The notes beneath the pieces are model-generated. The model ran no database searches, was not told the origin of the DNA, and saw only the letters and a program-made list of their open reading frames with translations. DNA of 64,000 nucleotides, from positions 33,421,302 through 33,485,301 of the forward strand of contig NC_088645.1 of the NCBI RefSeq assembly GCF_964019385.1. Direction: 5' to 3'. This document shows, one piece after another, positions 33,006 to 43,499 of this stretch (within the stretch, counting starts at the first letter, position 1; each line of letters opens with the position of its first letter). Made by a program: the position numbers and the translations under genes. The stretch is from Sycon ciliatum (Eukaryota > Porifera > Calcarea > Leucosolenida > Sycettidae).

Positions 33006-34051
33006 GGGGGCACATCACCCAAAAATTTCATATGGCATTCAATTGACCGTAACTTTGGTGTTTCTCAGTGGATTTGAGTGAAATTTTGACCACACACTCC
33101 TGCCACTATGCTGGCCCCCAGGACATAATTTACAAGTTCTTGCGCCTCACTGACAGGCTTTCCAGGCCGGAAAAACTCAAATTTCCGGCATAGTGCCACG
33201 GTGTGCGAGCCACCCAGGAGCCAAACAAATGCATTTACATTTTTTTCACATTTTCGTGCCCATTCTGTCCGTGCGCGGGACCCAAACCTAAAACAAGTCC
33301 AGAAGCAGCCATGGGTGGTGGGGTAGGGCCCCTCTACGTGGCCCTGGAATCTGTCACAACGGAACGAGTGGGCGTTCTCTCGCGGACTCCCACAGGCCCA
33401 AGTCAATTTTTGAATTTTTTTAGGTTTAGCACTTGCTACGAGGTCGTACCTTTGATACAACATCCAGTGCTGGGACCTCCACAGCAAGCCATTTCCACAG
33501 CGCTGCACACCAAATCCAGGATGCCCTCAGAAACCGGCAAAGACTGCCACTCACGTTTCACTACTGCCTAGTACTGAATCCTACCTGACTTCTTGACACG
33601 ACTCAAACTTGCCAAAGTCACTAAATCAACGTCAACTACAATAATCAAGCCACATATCTGCAACGTCACGAGGGTGCTGGCAAAAGTCCTGCTGCACAGC
33701 GGCGGGCTTCGCCCGCCGCCGTGCAGCCCAATACGTGGTTTTTTAACGTGATTTTTTGGACTTTTTTGGACTTGGGGCAAAATTCTGCACACTTTCGCGT
33801 GTTTCCATAATACGACAAGTTGCGCACGGTCTGCTCACATTCAAATACAGTGCTGCCAACAAATGACAGCATGCAACAAAAAAATCTTTCCTTGCAAGGG
33901 CACATTTTCGGCCATAACTCTTGAACGGCTGGTCAGATAGGGACACAGTTTTCAGAGAATTTGCAGCTATTCATGCTCTTTCAACTGACGTAGCACTCAA
34001 TATGAATTTACAAATTCGATTTTTCAGCGAATTTTTGGGTGATGTGCCCCC
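33006..34051. mobile_element. TTAA-flanked non-autonomous element, unit 2 (1046 bp)
   Basis: Direct tandem copy of unit 1, with only a handful of differences noticed (for example GGCCCCCAGGACATAATT). It shares the central TTAA with unit 1. Its right-hand TTAA appears as CAA (34052-34054), where the next transposon begins. Confidence 0.88.
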
Positions 34052-34054
34052 CAA

Positions 34055-37000
34055 GGTGGCAGTCTGGGTTCGCGGCCCGACCGCATGAACACAGCCGTAA
34101 CTTCCATAATAATTGATGAATTTTGCTCAAATCTTGACCACATACCCAGTGTATTTCACTAAGTCCAATGAAGTATAAATCAAGCTCACACATGGGAATC
34201 TGCAGACACAATAGTCAAATCTGCGATTATGCCGTACCACCAATACCTTAGACGCAATATGCAAACGCAGAAAGAAGCTGGGTAGAAACTGAGTGCTCCA
34301 CAGGATTTCCTTCACATATACCTAGGTGCTAAGTGGAGCGGAATTTTGAAATCATATTCAGAACAAAGTACTCAAGCTGTCAAACAAAAATCATGCAATC
34401 GCGCAAAATTTAGGTCCTCGATCAGTAGCACTTTACTCAAAGCTACTAGACAAATATAAAAATCCATGACACTTAGCACCTTGATAAATGCTCACAGTTT
34501 CCAAAAATGTATGGTTTATGGGGTCTGTGACTTACAGGTTCTTCGCTACGCTGTCTAAGAGGTACGGGACTCAGTGGAAAATGGAGAAAAAAGTGCTCTG
34601 TGCAAGTACAGATGGAGGTATGTCTGTCCAACTAGAACTTACTAGAACTTAGTCGAAGCCACCAGCTTCATATGTCAAACCTTCTTCCTCTTGCTGCTCA
34701 TCCTGGATGCCCTTCCTGATCCTCCTTCGCTTCTTTCGTGACCTCTTCCCTTCTTCTGACTTCTTTCTGGCAGCATGTGCCTGTCTCTCACGGTCTAGCA
34801 GCTTGATGAGACGTGTCGTATGGTGTCCAGTAGGGAGGCCCATCTCGTCCAGAACGCGTTTCACTGCCACACCTCCATCATTGAACCAGGCCACGGCCAG
34901 GTAGACGCACATCTGGACAGTGGGAGCGGATGCAAAGCCTGTCTTTGGACACAACTGCCACACGAGTCCATTGAACGCTTCGTTGCGATTCTGCGTAGCA
35001 CCCTTCTGGCAGCGCTCGAGCAAACTCCGGTCGGACAACCGAATGTAGACCGGCTTCAGTTCCTTCCATACTGCCTCTGGCAGGATATTGTGGTGGGCGT
35101 AGACATCACCACCTGCCTGTTGCTGCTGCCATCTACACCAGCTGTTAATTCCAGGCGGACAATACTGGTGCTGAGGTTTACTGTCGCTGGATGCACGATG
35201 CATGAGGGATGCCCATATGGCCCTGGCCATGGCTTGCAAGTCTCCGCTGTTGTTCCGCACAGCCATGCCATAGTAGGCTTGCAGCTTGTCGATCATGGCA
35301 TCCGTGAGGCGACCACGTCCGCCTATAGTGCGCCCATCAGCAAGCTTCTTGCCCGCAAGGTTTTTCTTCAGCTTTCTTAGGCTGGTACCGATGCGTTTTT
35401 GAACGTGGCCGACACATTCCTCCTTGACTACAGGCACCTCGGGCCCATACGGACAAGCGTCACGCACAGCCTTAAAACTCTTGGTATCTCCATCACCAAT
35501 GTAGGTGGTGTACCTCAGCTTGCGGCTCTCAAAGGACCTGGCCCACAGAGTCTTGGCGGCTGCACTCTCCATGGCAGGAGCTGATACAGTGGTGTTGACT
35601 GAGCAATCGTGTTCGGCAATCTGTCGATCATAGTCATCTTTGGTTAGCTCTCCCTTCTCTTTTCTAGACGCCAAGTGCGTGCACTTGTGGCAAAACTTTG
35701 AAAGCACTTCGCAGTCCACCACTTTGCCGACATCATATGCAATTATAGTGAAGGCTCCGAAGAGCGATGCGAATCCTCGGCGCATCCAGGTACCGTCATA
35801 GGAAGCAGCGATATCGCTACCCCCATCTGCTGCGGACACTGCTTTCTCAGCTGCCTCAGTCATGCTACGCTCAGCGACGCTCTTGGACGCGGAATGCAGG
35901 CCTTTAGCATGGCTGTAAAATGTCGACCGACTCATAGGTGATGGCATATTCAGTGCACCCGCCAGCTTTACCATTGATTGACGTCCACGGCCAATCAGTC
36001 GCATTCCGAATACTGCTCGTCTGTTCACCTCCCAGACCCGATTGAACTTCTTGGACATAAATTCGCTTGCTATGTCGCCGCAGTTAACACAGGAAAGCTC
36101 CAGGCATGATGCAAGGCCTCCCCGTTGCGATTCGCTGATCGTGACTGCGCCATTACAGCCACTGCAACAAACTGCAGCTGACAAAAGCTGCTGAAGGCAC
36201 TCGAGATCAATCAGGCGAAATCCATGCGCCCCTTCCTCACACTCTTCATCCAAGTCACTGTCGGAGGAACTGCTGTCGACTTCACCGCCACTTCCATCAC
36301 TATCGCTGTTTGAAGACGTGGCTTCAGCTGGCACTTCAAGGTCGTCATCAGACAGTGGCAAGTCAGGAATTTGTTCTGCAGGCGAAATTTCACCAGAGGG
36401 AGCCTTCGGCGCCTGAGACACTCCATAGAACGTTCTTTTCCTTTTCTTAGATCGTCCGGGCTTTCCCTTGGCTCTAGACTTCCCCATAGTAGCCAACGAA
36501 GGGGTTAGCTCCAAGAAACAATTACTCCAAAACAATTACTCCAAAAGTAACTAGTTTCAACAGCAGAGCGATCAGCTGAGATCATGAGAGTCGAAATTTG
36601 AATTTTTTTGAATTTGCGCATGCGCAAAAGTTATCTTGGTTGCCATGGTGACAAACATCGTGCGCGGCTGTCAGTCTGCAGCGCAGAGGAGTACCAGGAG
36701 TCGCTCCAGAAAATTTTAATGAAATCGCTCAAAGATTGACGGTAAAAATCGGAATAGTGTGCAAACCTAAATTTTGTAGAAATTTGCTGATATTTCAGTA
36801 TTTCAAAAACAATTGTGCAGACTTTGCGCGGCTATATCTCCGGAAGGAAGCACCCGATTACGCTCAAATTTTCAGGATAAACCCTTTGGACCATACACAA
36901 GACGCTGCCAGTGAAAAAATACAGAAAATCGAAACTTTGTTTTTTGACCCTCTGAACCCAGACTGCCACCTTTCTACCCAGCTTCTTTCTGCGTTTGCAT

Positions 37001-37204
37001 ATTGCGTCTAAGGTATTGGTGGTACGGCATAATCGCAGATTTGACTATTGTGTCTGCAGATTCCCATGTGTGAGCTTGATTTATACTTCATTGGACTTAG
37101 TGAAATACACTGGGTATGTGGTCAAGATTTGAGCAAAATTCATCAATTATTATGGAAGTTACGGCTGTGTTCATGCGGTCGGGCCGCGAACCCAGACTGC
37201 CACC
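34055..37204 (-). mobile_element. Intact TTAA-class DDE transposon (Kolobok/Mutator-like)
   Basis: Terminal inverted repeats of 234 bp (34055-34288, 36971-37204) match base for base in my comparison and start GGTGGCAGTCTGGGTTCGCG. TTAA follows the right end (37205-37208); the left has CAA, a probable decayed TTAA. One intact transposase gene lies inside on the minus strand. A second, shorter terminus (GGTGGCAGTCTGGGTTC, complement of 36954-36970) lies directly inside the right repeat. Young and possibly active. Confidence 0.88.
34649..36487 (-). CDS. DDE transposase, PF20700 'Mutator'-like domain
   Basis: A 612-residue protein. I start at the ATG at 36487 (MGKSRAKGK); the frame extends upstream only to non-ATG codons. 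A basic N-terminus (GRSKKRKR) is probably a nuclear signal, followed by an acidic Ser/Asp-rich stretch (about 45-85). A cysteine-rich region has CSGC and CVNC pairs (about 105-145). The core reads YDGTWMRRG (near 228), CHKCTHL (near 266), YIGDGDTKSF (near 327), ECVGHVQKR, and QNRNEAFN (near 505). The D of YDGTW, D of GDGD and E of RNE are plausible DDE catalytic residues. A lysine/arginine-rich tail follows near 575-595. The fold matches the Mutator-like transposase domain common in cnidarian and sponge genomes. The TTAA target points to the Kolobok superfamily. Transposase cutting and joining is the family role; assignment is from memory of the motifs. Confidence 0.85.
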   Translation of the reverse strand: MGKSRAKGKPGRSKKRKRTFYGVSQAPKAPSGEISPAEQIPDLPLSDDDLEVPAEATSSNSDSDGSGGEVDSSSSDSDLDEECEEGAHGFRLIDLECLQQLLSAAVCCSGCNGAVTISESQRGGLASCLELSCVNCGDIASEFMSKKFNRVWEVNRRAVFGMRLIGRGRQSMVKLAGALNMPSPMSRSTFYSHAKGLHSASKSVAERSMTEAAEKAVSAADGGSDIAASYDGTWMRRGFASLFGAFTIIAYDVGKVVDCEVLSKFCHKCTHLASRKEKGELTKDDYDRQIAEHDCSVNTTVSAPAMESAAAKTLWARSFESRKLRYTTYIGDGDTKSFKAVRDACPYGPEVPVVKEECVGHVQKRIGTSLRKLKKNLAGKKLADGRTIGGRGRLTDAMIDKLQAYYGMAVRNNSGDLQAMARAIWASLMHRASSDSKPQHQYCPPGINSWCRWQQQQAGGDVYAHHNILPEAVWKELKPVYIRLSDRSLLERCQKGATQNRNEAFNGLVWQLCPKTGFASAPTVQMCVYLAVAWFNDGGVAVKRVLDEMGLPTGHHTTRLIKLLDRERQAHAARKKSEEGKRSRKKRRRIRKGIQDEQQEEEGLTYEAGGFD

Positions 37205-37208
37205 TTAA

Positions 37209-38570
37209 TTAATAAATGAGGAGCGCAGCGAACTGATAACAAATCACACCTGCATGCACAATTACGAGAGGCCAAAACAAAAGGCCAAAACATCACCAAA
37301 AAAACCTGGTATAGAAATAACGCAATACGCGACAACTCTAAATATGGCACAGGTACAGGCAACAAATAGAATGTTCATGTGCACTAGGTGCGTGCAGACA
37401 TGTAATTGCAGGCGCTAGCAACAACAGTAGTAGTAACAGTGCACTAGTGCAAGGGGTGCAAAACCACCACTATCCAGGAAGAGCGAGTATCAGGGCCAGA
37501 AATATGTACAAGGCAGTACTTCACCAGAGACTTCACAGGAGGTCCCACCCTGCGTTATTGCTTATGCTGGGGCTCGTGTCGCGAATTTGTATTGCTTCGC
37601 GTATTCTCCTCCTGGCCCGATCCGACTCAGTGGCAAGGACGCGAACCTCTGTGAATGCTGACTCACCAAGCGGCAGTACCTCGCCGCCATGGTGAAGTCG
37701 GTAGCGCTCGCCCAGGGCTTTTCCAGACGTCTTGTTGCGTGCGTTATCATTGTGTTCTTTTTGTTCGCGTTGCTACACTACGGCCAGTCTCTCCAACATA
37801 CTTCTACCATGGTCTACAATCATCTTTCTTGCTCAGCTACCTTTAGCATCATGCATGGGATGTTGTTGTACTGACCTGTGCGCTTTGCCGGCATTAAATA
37901 CAGCTGTTATTTACTGCGAATGGCGCGGGGCTCTACACACCTCACTGGTGGTGTGAGACTGGAACTGCGCTTGTATCACTGCTGTAGTGTAGCGCAGTAT
38001 CTACTTTCCTCGCCGTTTGTGCTTGTATTGTCCTGTACATGTAGCAATGCACACCCGCCATGACGTGCTTTGCACTCCTCTACGCGCGCTGTCACTATGC
38101 ACCGCGCTTTGCTTGCTTGCCTCCCTCTTTTACACTGCTGTTCTTTCCATGTCCACTTCATTCCTGATGATGGTCATAAAGACGGAAACGTTGTAACGAT
38201 ACCTCTGATGGATTTGTGTCAAATGCAGTGCTCTCTTTCTTGACTGTAGGCAGGTTGCCTGCAAACGATTCAAGTATAATGAAGCTGCGGGAAGCGTCCT
38301 TCAAAATTTTCAGTAAATACTAAACAATTTTAAAAGAAAGAGTCTACGTCGGAACTCGCGCTTCCTGCTGACTGACATGACAGTTGACTGACTCACGATT
38401 ATGTCTGGAGCACACGAGAAGCCCGTCGAACCTTCCATTGACAAACCTGCGAGAAAGCACCATTCCCGGCGCAATACACAGTATTTCGGGGAATTCAGCC
38501 CCATTTGTGGAGCTGGAGTAGGCTAATGAAATTGCTGCTCCGAGAGCACTGCATGATGTAGTGTTCTCCG
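37209..38570. other. Intron C stretch without recognised gene
   Basis: No coding sequence supported. CACTTCATTCCTGATGATGG (38154-38173) is the inverse of CCATCATCAGGAATGAAGTG at 31912-31931, on the far side of the TTAA elements. The two may be ends of an older element that the TTAA elements later entered. 38440-38570 resembles the sequence before the minisatellite in other introns. Confidence 0.4.
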
Positions 38571-38695
38571 AGCTAAAACATCACTGGGGATACCAACTTA
38601 CAGTGACGCTCCGCAGTTCCAGCGTAATAAACACGTCGTGAGCAGCGTGAGTCAGTGTCACACATGGAGTTGTGAGAACTGACGTTTAGGGCCAT
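38571..38695 (+). repeat. Degenerate minisatellite unit and flank in intron C
   Basis: ACATCACTGGGGATACCAAC then TTACAGTGACGCTCCGCAG aligns loosely with one minisatellite unit and is followed by the GTGAGTCAGTGTCACAC block seen after the arrays in other introns. Confidence 0.4.
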
Positions 38696-39025
38696 TTACC
38701 ATACGCAACGCTGTCCCCTCCGACCATTTAGTCGCATTCGCGCGCTAGGGACAACAGTACGATGGTTGTGATGTCGGAGGTGATTAGTGAAGAAAGATTA
38801 CTTCGGAACGTGCAAAACCATAACTAAAAATTGGCCCTGGCGCCCATGAGATCTTTTACTTTGGTTTGAGTTTGACTCAACATGGCTATTAGGTGCACTT
38901 GGTTTGCGGAAACATAGTTTTCTGCACGTGAACCATAAATTCCGTGAAAAAAAGTGAGTAAAAAATGTTCCAAAAGTATCCAGAGTCTCAGAACACAGAA
39001 TTTTGTGTCTTTTTTCACAAAATTG

Positions 39026-39320
39026 TCAAAGGGGAGGACAAAGGATCCTCTTCTCAGCCCGCTCCGTCCTTTGGTCGTACCAGTTACCATGCCCCTCGTG
39101 TGGCAGGGTTTCCGCCAGAGTGTAGAGAGTACCGACCTCCCTGCACCATACGGAAACATGACGACATAAGCTCTCCTGTACGAATTCCCTCTCACCAATG
39201 GCCCCACCAAGATAGCGAACACCACTGGTCAGCACACGTATACCCGTAGAGTCGAACAGCTCTTGGGCTTCAGACTCCAGGGTGGGTTTCATCAGCAGAA
39301 CTGTCTTAGCTGCATTAGGG
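39026..39320 (-). pseudogene. Fragment of a REL-type LINE polyprotein
   Basis: The minus-strand frame contains SGVRYLGGAIGEREFVQE, clearly homologous to GSRYLGAAIGRDSFLQS in the 8835-10373 element and in the same RT-thumb position. Both edges are lost and the downstream frame (HEGHGNWYDQRTER) has shifted. A dead fragment of a second subfamily. Confidence 0.6.
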
Positions 39321-39626
39321 TAATAGCCATTATCATCATTATCACTACGTTCAAACCACTACTCAACCACGCATAGTACCGTAACACAGAAGTGGTGTGG
39401 ATCTGAAGATTCAAAGATCAATTGGAGGGAGAGCTAAGTGAACAAGAACGTTGCAAAGTCGAACACTTCCCAGCACTGTTTTTCGACAATGAGAATTTAG
39501 ATGGAATATAAACAGCAGTAACAAGTAGCATTTTCACACGACGATTGTTTCGACACATATACTTATATGGACGGCATATCAGCTTGGCTCTCCATCCGAA
39601 TCTATCCTTATCTATTCTATTCTTAA

Positions 39627-40662
39627 GCAGGTAGCAGCCTACCCATTAATTTCATATGGCATTCAATTGACCGCAACTTTGGTGTCTCTCAATGGATTTG
39701 AGTGACATTTTCACCACACAAGCCTGCCACTATGTTGGCCCTCTGGACATGATTTGAAAGTTCTTGCGCCTCACTGACAGGCTTTCAAGGCCGGAAAAAC
39801 TCAAAATTCCGGTAGAGTGCCACGGTGTGCGAGCCACCCAGGAGCCAACAAAATGCATTCACAATTTTTTTCACATCTTCTTACTCATTCTGTCGGTGCG
39901 CGGGACCCAAACCTAAAAAAAGTCCAGAAGCAGCCATGGGTGGTGGGATAGGGCCCCTCAACATGGCCCTGGAATCTGTCACTACAGCACGAGTGGGCGT
40001 TCTCTCACAGACTCCCACAGACCCAAGTCATATTTTGAGTTTTTTTAGGTTTAAGGTGTGCTACGAAATCGTACCTTTGATACAACATCCAGTGCTGGGC
40101 CCTCCACAACAAGCCATTTCCACAGCGCTTCACACCAAATCTAGGTTATCCTCTAAAATCGGCAAAGACTACCACTCACGTTCCACTACTGCCTAGTACT
40201 GACTCCTACCTTACTTCTTGACACGACTCAAACTTGTCAAAGTCACTAAATCAACGTCAACTACAGTAATCAAGCCACATATCTGCAACGTCACGAGGGT
40301 GCTGGCAAACGTCCTGCTGCACGGCGACGGGCGAAGTCGCCGTGCAGCCCAATACGTGGCTGAAAACGTGATTTTTTGGACTTGGAGCAAAATTCTGCAC
40401 ACTTTCGCGTGTTTCCATGATACGTCAAGTTGCGCACGGTCTGCTCACATTAAAATACAGTGCTGTAAAAAAATGACAGCGTGCAACAAAAAATTCTTTC
40501 CTAGTAAGGGAACATTTTCGGCCCTAGCTCTTGGACGGCTGGTCAGATGGAGACAAAATTATCAGAGATTTTGCAGCTATTCATGCTCTTTCAACTGACG
40601 TAGCACTCGATATGAATTTACAAATCCAATTTTTCAGCGAATTTTTGGGTAGTCTACCACCA
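39627..40662. mobile_element. TTAA-flanked non-autonomous element, unit 3 (diverged, 1036 bp)
   Basis: TTAA at 39623-39626 and 40663-40666. The interior is collinear with units 1 and 2 at roughly 85-90%. The termini differ: left GCAGGTAGCAGCCTACCCA; right complementing to TGGTGGTAGACTACCCAAA. The internal hairpin at about 40315-40350 keeps pairing with different bases (GGCGAC/GTCGCC). Confidence 0.8.
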
Positions 40663-40839
40663 TTAAGCACCTGGTGAACATGTGTTTTGCTTTTTATACC
40701 ACTTTGGTCGATATTATCCTTCCACCGGGTCACTCTATAGCCGAGACGCACTCTACATCGCCCCAATGGGTTCAAAATGAACTCTTTTGTGCTGGCCAAT
40801 TCTAAGTTCTTCTCTTGAGGCTACTTTCTCTTGTAATAG

Positions 40840-41157
40840 TGTAGTATCCCTGCCCGACCAATACGGAAGCAGTACGGAACTAATACGGAGCTTTGCCTAG
40901 TGTATCTCCGTATGTAAGCGTACGGCGTCTGCTGCATATAAGCGGCTGCGCATTTCTGTTTAGATGAAGATGAGAGATTTTGATAATAGCGAAGTATTCA
41001 ACCTCCAGGTTTGCACCGGAGAGAAAGTTATTTTGCCGCTTCTTCTTTCACGAACGATTATATCTCAGGTGTGTACCTGAAAGTAGAATAAAAGTAATTA
41101 TTGTTAATTGCACCGCGCCTACCACTCGCCGCGCCTACCACTCGGCTACCTATTACA
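40840..41157 (+). mobile_element. Solo LTR in intron C
   Basis: TGTAGTATCCCTGCC...CTACCTATTACA, 318 bp, with ATAG on both sides (40836-40839, 41158-41161), a 4-bp target duplication. A TATA-like GCATATAAGC (40934-40943) and AATAAAAGT near 41087 mark promoter and polyadenylation. Same family as the LTRs at 25139 and 61403 but older and in opposite orientation. Confidence 0.72.
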
Positions 41158-41360
41158 ATAGGCAAAAACATGTTACTTGAACTTACTTCCCTTTCAAGTT
41201 AGCGTGAACTACACTTAAAATATTGAATAGTTCTTATGATTAGAGGAAGGTGAGTAAGAGGTACTCTACTGTTCTGATGCAGGTCTGCGAAAACGCACAA
41301 GGTAATCGTATACTTTAAAAGTGATTTTCCGTTGTCTTGTTCGTTTGTCCATGCATGCAG

Positions 41361-42416
41361 CAACGCTATCAGCTAAGTCCTTCTTTGAACACGTCCTACA
41401 TCAGTGCTGCGAAAAATATCTACATCTCCATTTGCATAGTTAGCATGGATTCAAACCTGATTTGGGATAACTACAGGCTTGCTACCAGTGATTTATCCGA
41501 ACAAGACCTTCTATGGTATGCGTCCAAAAGGAAAAAACTCCGGTGGAGATCTCGATGGCCTGCCCAAGAAAGGTTCTTAGCTCGGACTCTACTTGATACG
41601 TCGGATTCCAGTCAGAGATTACTTGTTCAAGGTCAGAAGCTGACCTTAGAAGAAGTTAGCGCCCAATGGACATATGTTGTTGGTGGGACACTAGAAAAAG
41701 TGGGCGAAATCCTACATGAACGTTTCGATTCGCATGAAGGGTACCAGCAAGCTTTTTTAGAAAAGCTGGAGCAAGATGTTCCAACGCTGGTGACTTACTT
41801 GCCCCTGGCGTACCGCTCATGGAGACTTAGAGAGCTTGCACACTGCCTTCACAGCATTGTAGCCAGAGACCCAACCATGACCTCACGGATTCAACAGATC
41901 ATATGCAACTTACCTAGCCGTCCAGTTCAAACGTCCACGTGGGCCCATCAGCAGGCCCTGTACGACCTTCATTGGAAAGATGCGGATGAACTCACGTCTG
42001 CTGCACCAGCTGACGGTATACTATGGACCAGGATCTGTATTGATATCATTGCTCGACTTGCAAGAGATCGTTCATTTATTAGGCTCCTGATCACCGGAAA
42101 GCTTCGGACATCGCAGATGGACGATTATTTCAAGGCTGTCACTGAGTACAAACAAATCTGGAAGTATTTGCCGGAGTCCACTCGCCCTAGTCTTGCAGCT
42201 ATACACCAGGAATTGGGAACGTTTCTCCTGTCATCAACATCAGCTTCGGACTCTAGGAAGGAATTTACGAAAATGGAATTGGTGAACGCCATGGTAATGA
42301 TTGGCAAGAAACTGGTTGACGAAACAACTCACAAATCCGGTACGGCCCTGACCGTCCAATCTCCCGCGGCTTATTTCATGGATCACTCTGCCATCCTACG
42401 TGTATGTATGCTATAA
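41361..42416 (+). CDS. F-box protein gene C, exon 2 (diverged C-terminal domain)
   Basis: A 351-residue frame from GCATGCAG/CAACG to TAA 42414-42416. The first 25 residues and the last conserved blocks (TSQMDDYFKAVTEYKQIWK, PESTRPSL, DSRKEFTKMELVNAMVM) match copies A, B and D closely. The middle differs much more (for example ASKRKKLRWRSRWPAQERF has no counterpart), overall perhaps 55-60% identity. The acidic tail is replaced by a short hydrophobic end (HSAILRVCML), so the C-terminus has been rewritten. With exon 1 the protein would be 407 residues. The open frame over 1 kb despite divergence argues the gene is functional. It is the outlier of the cluster and may recognise a different target; that is speculative. 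Confidence 0.75.
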   Translation, partial: QRYQLSPSLNTSYISAAKNIYISICIVSMDSNLIWDNYRLATSDLSEQDLLWYASKRKKLRWRSRWPAQERFLARTLLDTSDSSQRLLVQGQKLTLEEVSAQWTYVVGGTLEKVGEILHERFDSHEGYQQAFLEKLEQDVPTLVTYLPLAYRSWRLRELAHCLHSIVARDPTMTSRIQQIICNLPSRPVQTSTWAHQQALYDLHWKDADELTSAAPADGILWTRICIDIIARLARDRSFIRLLITGKLRTSQMDDYFKAVTEYKQIWKYLPESTRPSLAAIHQELGTFLLSSTSASDSRKEFTKMELVNAMVMIGKKLVDETTHKSGTALTVQSPAAYFMDHSAILRVCML

Positions 42417-43200
42417 CCGAGTACCACCATCACAAACATGCCTGCCCACCATATTCTCATGCTAGCTCCCATTACTCATTTCATGTCTGGGCATTTCGTC
42501 TGTTTTAAATTCATGGTATCTCTGTTTTTGCTGACACCTACATGACTTTATCTTACCGTATTACGGGAGATTTTTATCTGGGTAACGGACTCTTTTACGG
42601 TAAAAGAGTCCGTTACCGCGATAAAAATCTATCCTGCTGGGCCCTGTTTTTAGTTTTTTTTACTAGCAAACACATCCCTACTAATAATCAGGTAAAATGG
42701 GCAACTGAAGTGACCCTGGACAACACGACAAAGGGGAGTAGGGGCAATGTGCCAATGTGATCGGCAAGGATCATACGACCATAGCCTACAACCAGGCATC
42801 GATAGGAATGCAAAATTTTCAAAAAGGACCGGTCATCCTCAGCACGCCTTGTTGTGGATGCCAAGAGGTCAGGACTAGAAAACTCAAGAGAATTCTGGCC
42901 TAGACCTCTGTACTCTACTTCTTCACCAACCCGATCACCTGAGAGTCATGATGAATCACATGGTGCCATCAAGGGATCATTTAGCAAGCCCATTGTTGTT
43001 GTTGTTGTTGTTCTTTGGCTTTATTTATAGTGGAGTTCCAAAACAAGCCTAAACCAAATAAAATGGTCCCACTGATAATAAGAGAAAATAAATATATATA
43101 AAAATAAGCGGACAAGCAGAACAGAGAAGAGGATTACCGGTAGTTACATTATGAGCACGGCAGCAGGGAAACAATGTCACAAGCACGGCTACCGGGAAGA
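42417..43200 (+). other. 3' flank of F-box gene C
   Basis: Not collinear with the 3' flanks of A, B and D. Contains the palindrome at 42568-42630, a short (TTG)n at about 42994-43012, and a sequence at 43013-43100 resembling a LINE 3' end on the minus strand (TTTATTTATAGTGGAGTTCC). No gene seen. No clear AATAAA close to the stop. Confidence 0.4.
42568..42630. repeat. 30-bp-arm palindrome after gene C
   Basis: AGATTTTTATC, 2-bp mismatch, GGTAACGGACTCTTTTA, spacer CGG, then the exact inverse. 28 of 30 positions pair. Located about 150 bp after the stop codon of copy C only. Confidence 0.88.
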
Positions 43201-43203
43201 AAG

Positions 43204-43490
<287 letters not shown>

Positions 43491-43499
43491 TAGCTGGAC

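Larger units (their letters stand above)
30598..41360 (+). other. Intron of F-box gene C
   Basis: A 10.8-kb intron. Host landmarks shared with introns A, B and D are a single minisatellite unit (31674-31726), the following GTAAGTCAGTGTCGCTCAGT block (31751-31840), and a second diverged copy of the pre-minisatellite region (38440-38690). Between them sit LINE ends, a foldback element, TTAA elements and a DDE transposon. Confidence 0.6.

Noticed and set aside
32015-33571. Frames of 147 and 122 codons repeated in TTAA units 1 and 2
   Set aside because: They recur only because the units are duplicated; unit 3 keeps only the plus-strand one in altered form, opposite-strand frames overlap, and no domain is visible.
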